13,832 nucleotides of DNA. Source: JBOGZI01 sp050697275. GTDB taxonomy: Bacteria > Actinomycetota > Thermoleophilia > Solirubrobacterales > 70-9. A model generated the notes under the pieces. The model ran no database searches, was not told where the DNA came from, and worked only from the letters and a program-made list of their open reading frames with translations. The stretch spans positions 1-13,832 of the forward strand of contig JBOGZI010000132.1 of assembly GCA_050697275.1 (NCBI GenBank). Direction: 5' to 3'. Position numbers and translations under genes: made by a program. This document shows, in pieces, positions 12,897-13,832 of this stretch (positions within the stretch are counted from its first letter, which is position 1; each line of letters opens with the position of its first letter).

Positions 12897-13208
12897 CTAG
12901 GGCATCCCGAAAACGACGCCGACGATCGCGAGGCCGCTGCCCGTCGCGGCGACCAGGCCGCCCAGCGCCTCGAGGGGGATGCTGAGCGGGACTCCGATCA
13001 GGGCGAGAGCGGTCCCTCCCGCCAGCAGCGCCCACCAGTTGAGGCCCTCGGCGCCGGGCTCAGGAGCCGCCTGAGCGGTGAGGACTGTGGCCAGCGCCAT
13101 CAGGCCGACGCCCGCGAACGCGACCCCCGTCCCCAGCAGGCCGACCAGGATCAGCGCGGCCCCGATGCCGCCGATCGCGAGCAGGGCCTGCAGGTTCGCC
13201 TTCTTCAC
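12897..13208 (-). CDS. Small four-helix membrane protein, unknown function
   Basis: A 103-aa very hydrophobic protein with two helical hairpins: helices at about 8-24 and 27-45, a short polar loop (QAAPEPGAEGLN), then helices at about 57-77 and 82-101. It is rich in Gly, Ala and Leu, and no family motif is recognised. The GTG at 13208-13206 follows the TAG of the lipoprotein gene with no base between (TAGGTG), so it is almost certainly translated by reinitiation or coupling; no clear Shine-Dalgarno is seen. Its own TAG (12899-12897) touches the PBP stop (12894-12896), leaving no intergenic DNA. It could work with the adjacent lipoprotein, an inference from the zero-gap pairing. Confidence 0.75.
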   Translation of the reverse strand: MKKANLQALLAIGGIGAALILVGLLGTGVAFAGVGLMALATVLTAQAAPEPGAEGLNWWALLAGGTALALIGVPLSIPLEALGGLVAATGSGLAIVGVVFGMP

Positions 13209-13757
13209 CTAGATGTCGAGCTCGATCTGGCCCTCGACCTCGCCCCCCTCGGTGAACTCCAACTCGAGCGGCCGGTTCTCGCCGACGTCGTCGTCCACCA
13301 GGAAGAGCACGATCGAGCCCTGTGTCGGCCCGCTCTGCGCGGCGGTGTCCTCCAGCGGCAGCTCCTCGTGCGGGCCCAGGGTCCCTCCCAAATCGAGGGC
13401 GAAGACGGTGTCGCTGGGAAGCGGGTGGTAGACCCGCCCTGTCGTGTCGATCACCTCGACCTCGTCGGCGGTGGGAAGCTGCACCTGCTCGTCGCCCTCG
13501 TTCTCGATCTCCACGAAAACCGCCAGATAGTCCTTGCCCGCGGGTGGCGGCACCTGCTGGCCCTCCAGGTACTCCCTGTCCTCGCGGTCGTTCGGGTTGA
13601 GCAGGCGGGTGAGCTGGACGTTGATCGCGAGCTCGCCGAGCTCGAGCGGCTCACCCTCGACCACCTCGCTGGTCTCCTCCTCCCCGCACCCCGTCGCGGC
13701 CAGCCCGAGCGCGGCGAAGAGCGCCAAGACCAGGGCTCCCTTTCGGCCGTGGCTCAT
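13209..13757 (-). CDS. Lipoprotein with DUF4352-like domain
   Basis: A 182-aa predicted lipoprotein. The signal sequence has a basic start (HGRKG), a hydrophobic core (ALVLALFAALGLA) and a lipobox-like AATGC with Cys24 as the lipidated residue. An acidic, flexible stretch follows. From about residue 40 a beta-rich domain carries the DUF4352/Ig-like pattern: KDYLAVFVEIENEGDEQVQL, then EVIDTTGRVYHPL and a late GSIVLFLVDDD strand. Such proteins sit on the outer face of the membrane, and their function is mostly unknown. The ATG at 13757-13755 has no Shine-Dalgarno, but a -10-like TAGACT lies 9 bases upstream, so the transcript may be leaderless. It is the first gene of a pair with the small membrane protein. 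Confidence 0.85.
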   Translation of the reverse strand: MSHGRKGALVLALFAALGLAATGCGEEETSEVVEGEPLELGELAINVQLTRLLNPNDREDREYLEGQQVPPPAGKDYLAVFVEIENEGDEQVQLPTADEVEVIDTTGRVYHPLPSDTVFALDLGGTLGPHEELPLEDTAAQSGPTQGSIVLFLVDDDVGENRPLELEFTEGGEVEGQIELDI

Positions 13758-13766
13758 GAGGCGGGC

Positions 13767-13772
13767 AGTCTA
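13767..13772 (-). promoter_or_regulatory. Possible -10 box of the lipoprotein operon
   Basis: On the minus strand TAGACT lies 9 bases before the lipoprotein ATG, within GATAGACTG, in otherwise very GC-rich DNA. No matching -35 is seen at 16-19 bp. With no Shine-Dalgarno in between, a leaderless start is possible. Confidence 0.35.
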
Positions 13773-13793
13773 TCCCCAGCCGTCCGGGGCGCC

Positions 13794-13832
13794 TCAGTGG
13801 CTGGCGGCGGGCAGCCGGTCGGCCCCGGCGAC
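13794..13832 (-). CDS. C-terminal fragment of an upstream minus-strand gene
   Basis: On the minus strand a frame open from the window edge encodes VAGADRLPAASH and stops at TGA (13796-13794). All 12 sense codons end in G or C, which fits the coding bias of this genome. The piece is far too short to name and could be chance. If real, its stop lies 36 bp before the lipoprotein ATG. Confidence 0.35.
   Translation of the reverse strand, partial: VAGADRLPAASH

Noticed and set aside
12886..12908. Terminator hairpin at the PBP stop
   Set aside because: GCTCT-AGCT-AGGGC gives only a 5-bp stem with one G-T pair and no T-run, which is too weak to call.

Overview
The window is dense, very GC-rich bacterial DNA with strong G/C preference at third codon positions, short intergenic gaps and many ATGA/GTGA overlaps. 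A MarP-type membrane serine protease, HxlR and ArsR/SRPBCC modules, leaderless-looking transcripts and hairpins without U-tracts fit a high-GC actinobacterium. Thermoleophilia (Solirubrobacterales-like) is my best guess, by inference only. No rRNA, tRNA, CRISPR array, transposase, phage gene or integration site was seen.

Left part (1-2125). The C-terminal end of an unrecognised gene overlaps a HAD-family hydrolase. The HAD stop codon lies inside the -35 box of an ArsR-SRPBCC operon. A perfect 16-bp palindrome fills the spacer of that promoter, and the -10 box is so close to the ArsR ATG that the mRNA is probably leaderless. A 20-bp-stem hairpin separates this operon from a convergent 151-aa acidic protein of unknown family.

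Centre (2215-9401). A leaderless-looking promoter with an upstream inverted repeat drives three translationally coupled genes. They are an AddB-like nuclease/scaffold subunit, an AddA-like UvrD-family helicase-nuclease, and a gamma-glutamylcyclotransferase-fold protein. The first two should form a double-strand-break resection machine. Unusual features are loss of Walker A Lys and Walker B Asp in the AddB-like subunit, four-cysteine iron-sulfur signatures in both nuclease domains, and a C-terminal QLTLL peptide on the AddA-like subunit that resembles a sliding-clamp-binding motif.

Right part (9432-13832). An HxlR regulator has a CTTAC-N5-GTAAG operator just upstream. A MarP-like periplasmic protease with a complete triad and a conserved cysteine pair is divergent, across 29 bp, from a class B-like penicillin-binding protein with an N-terminal NTF2/MecA_N-like domain. 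Convergent to the PBP, with stop codons touching, are a small four-helix membrane protein and a DUF4352-like lipoprotein with no gap between them. The last few bases look like the end of another minus-strand gene.

Overall the window looks like ordinary chromosomal housekeeping and stress-response territory, not a mobile island. The most unusual biology is in the addBA-like operon.
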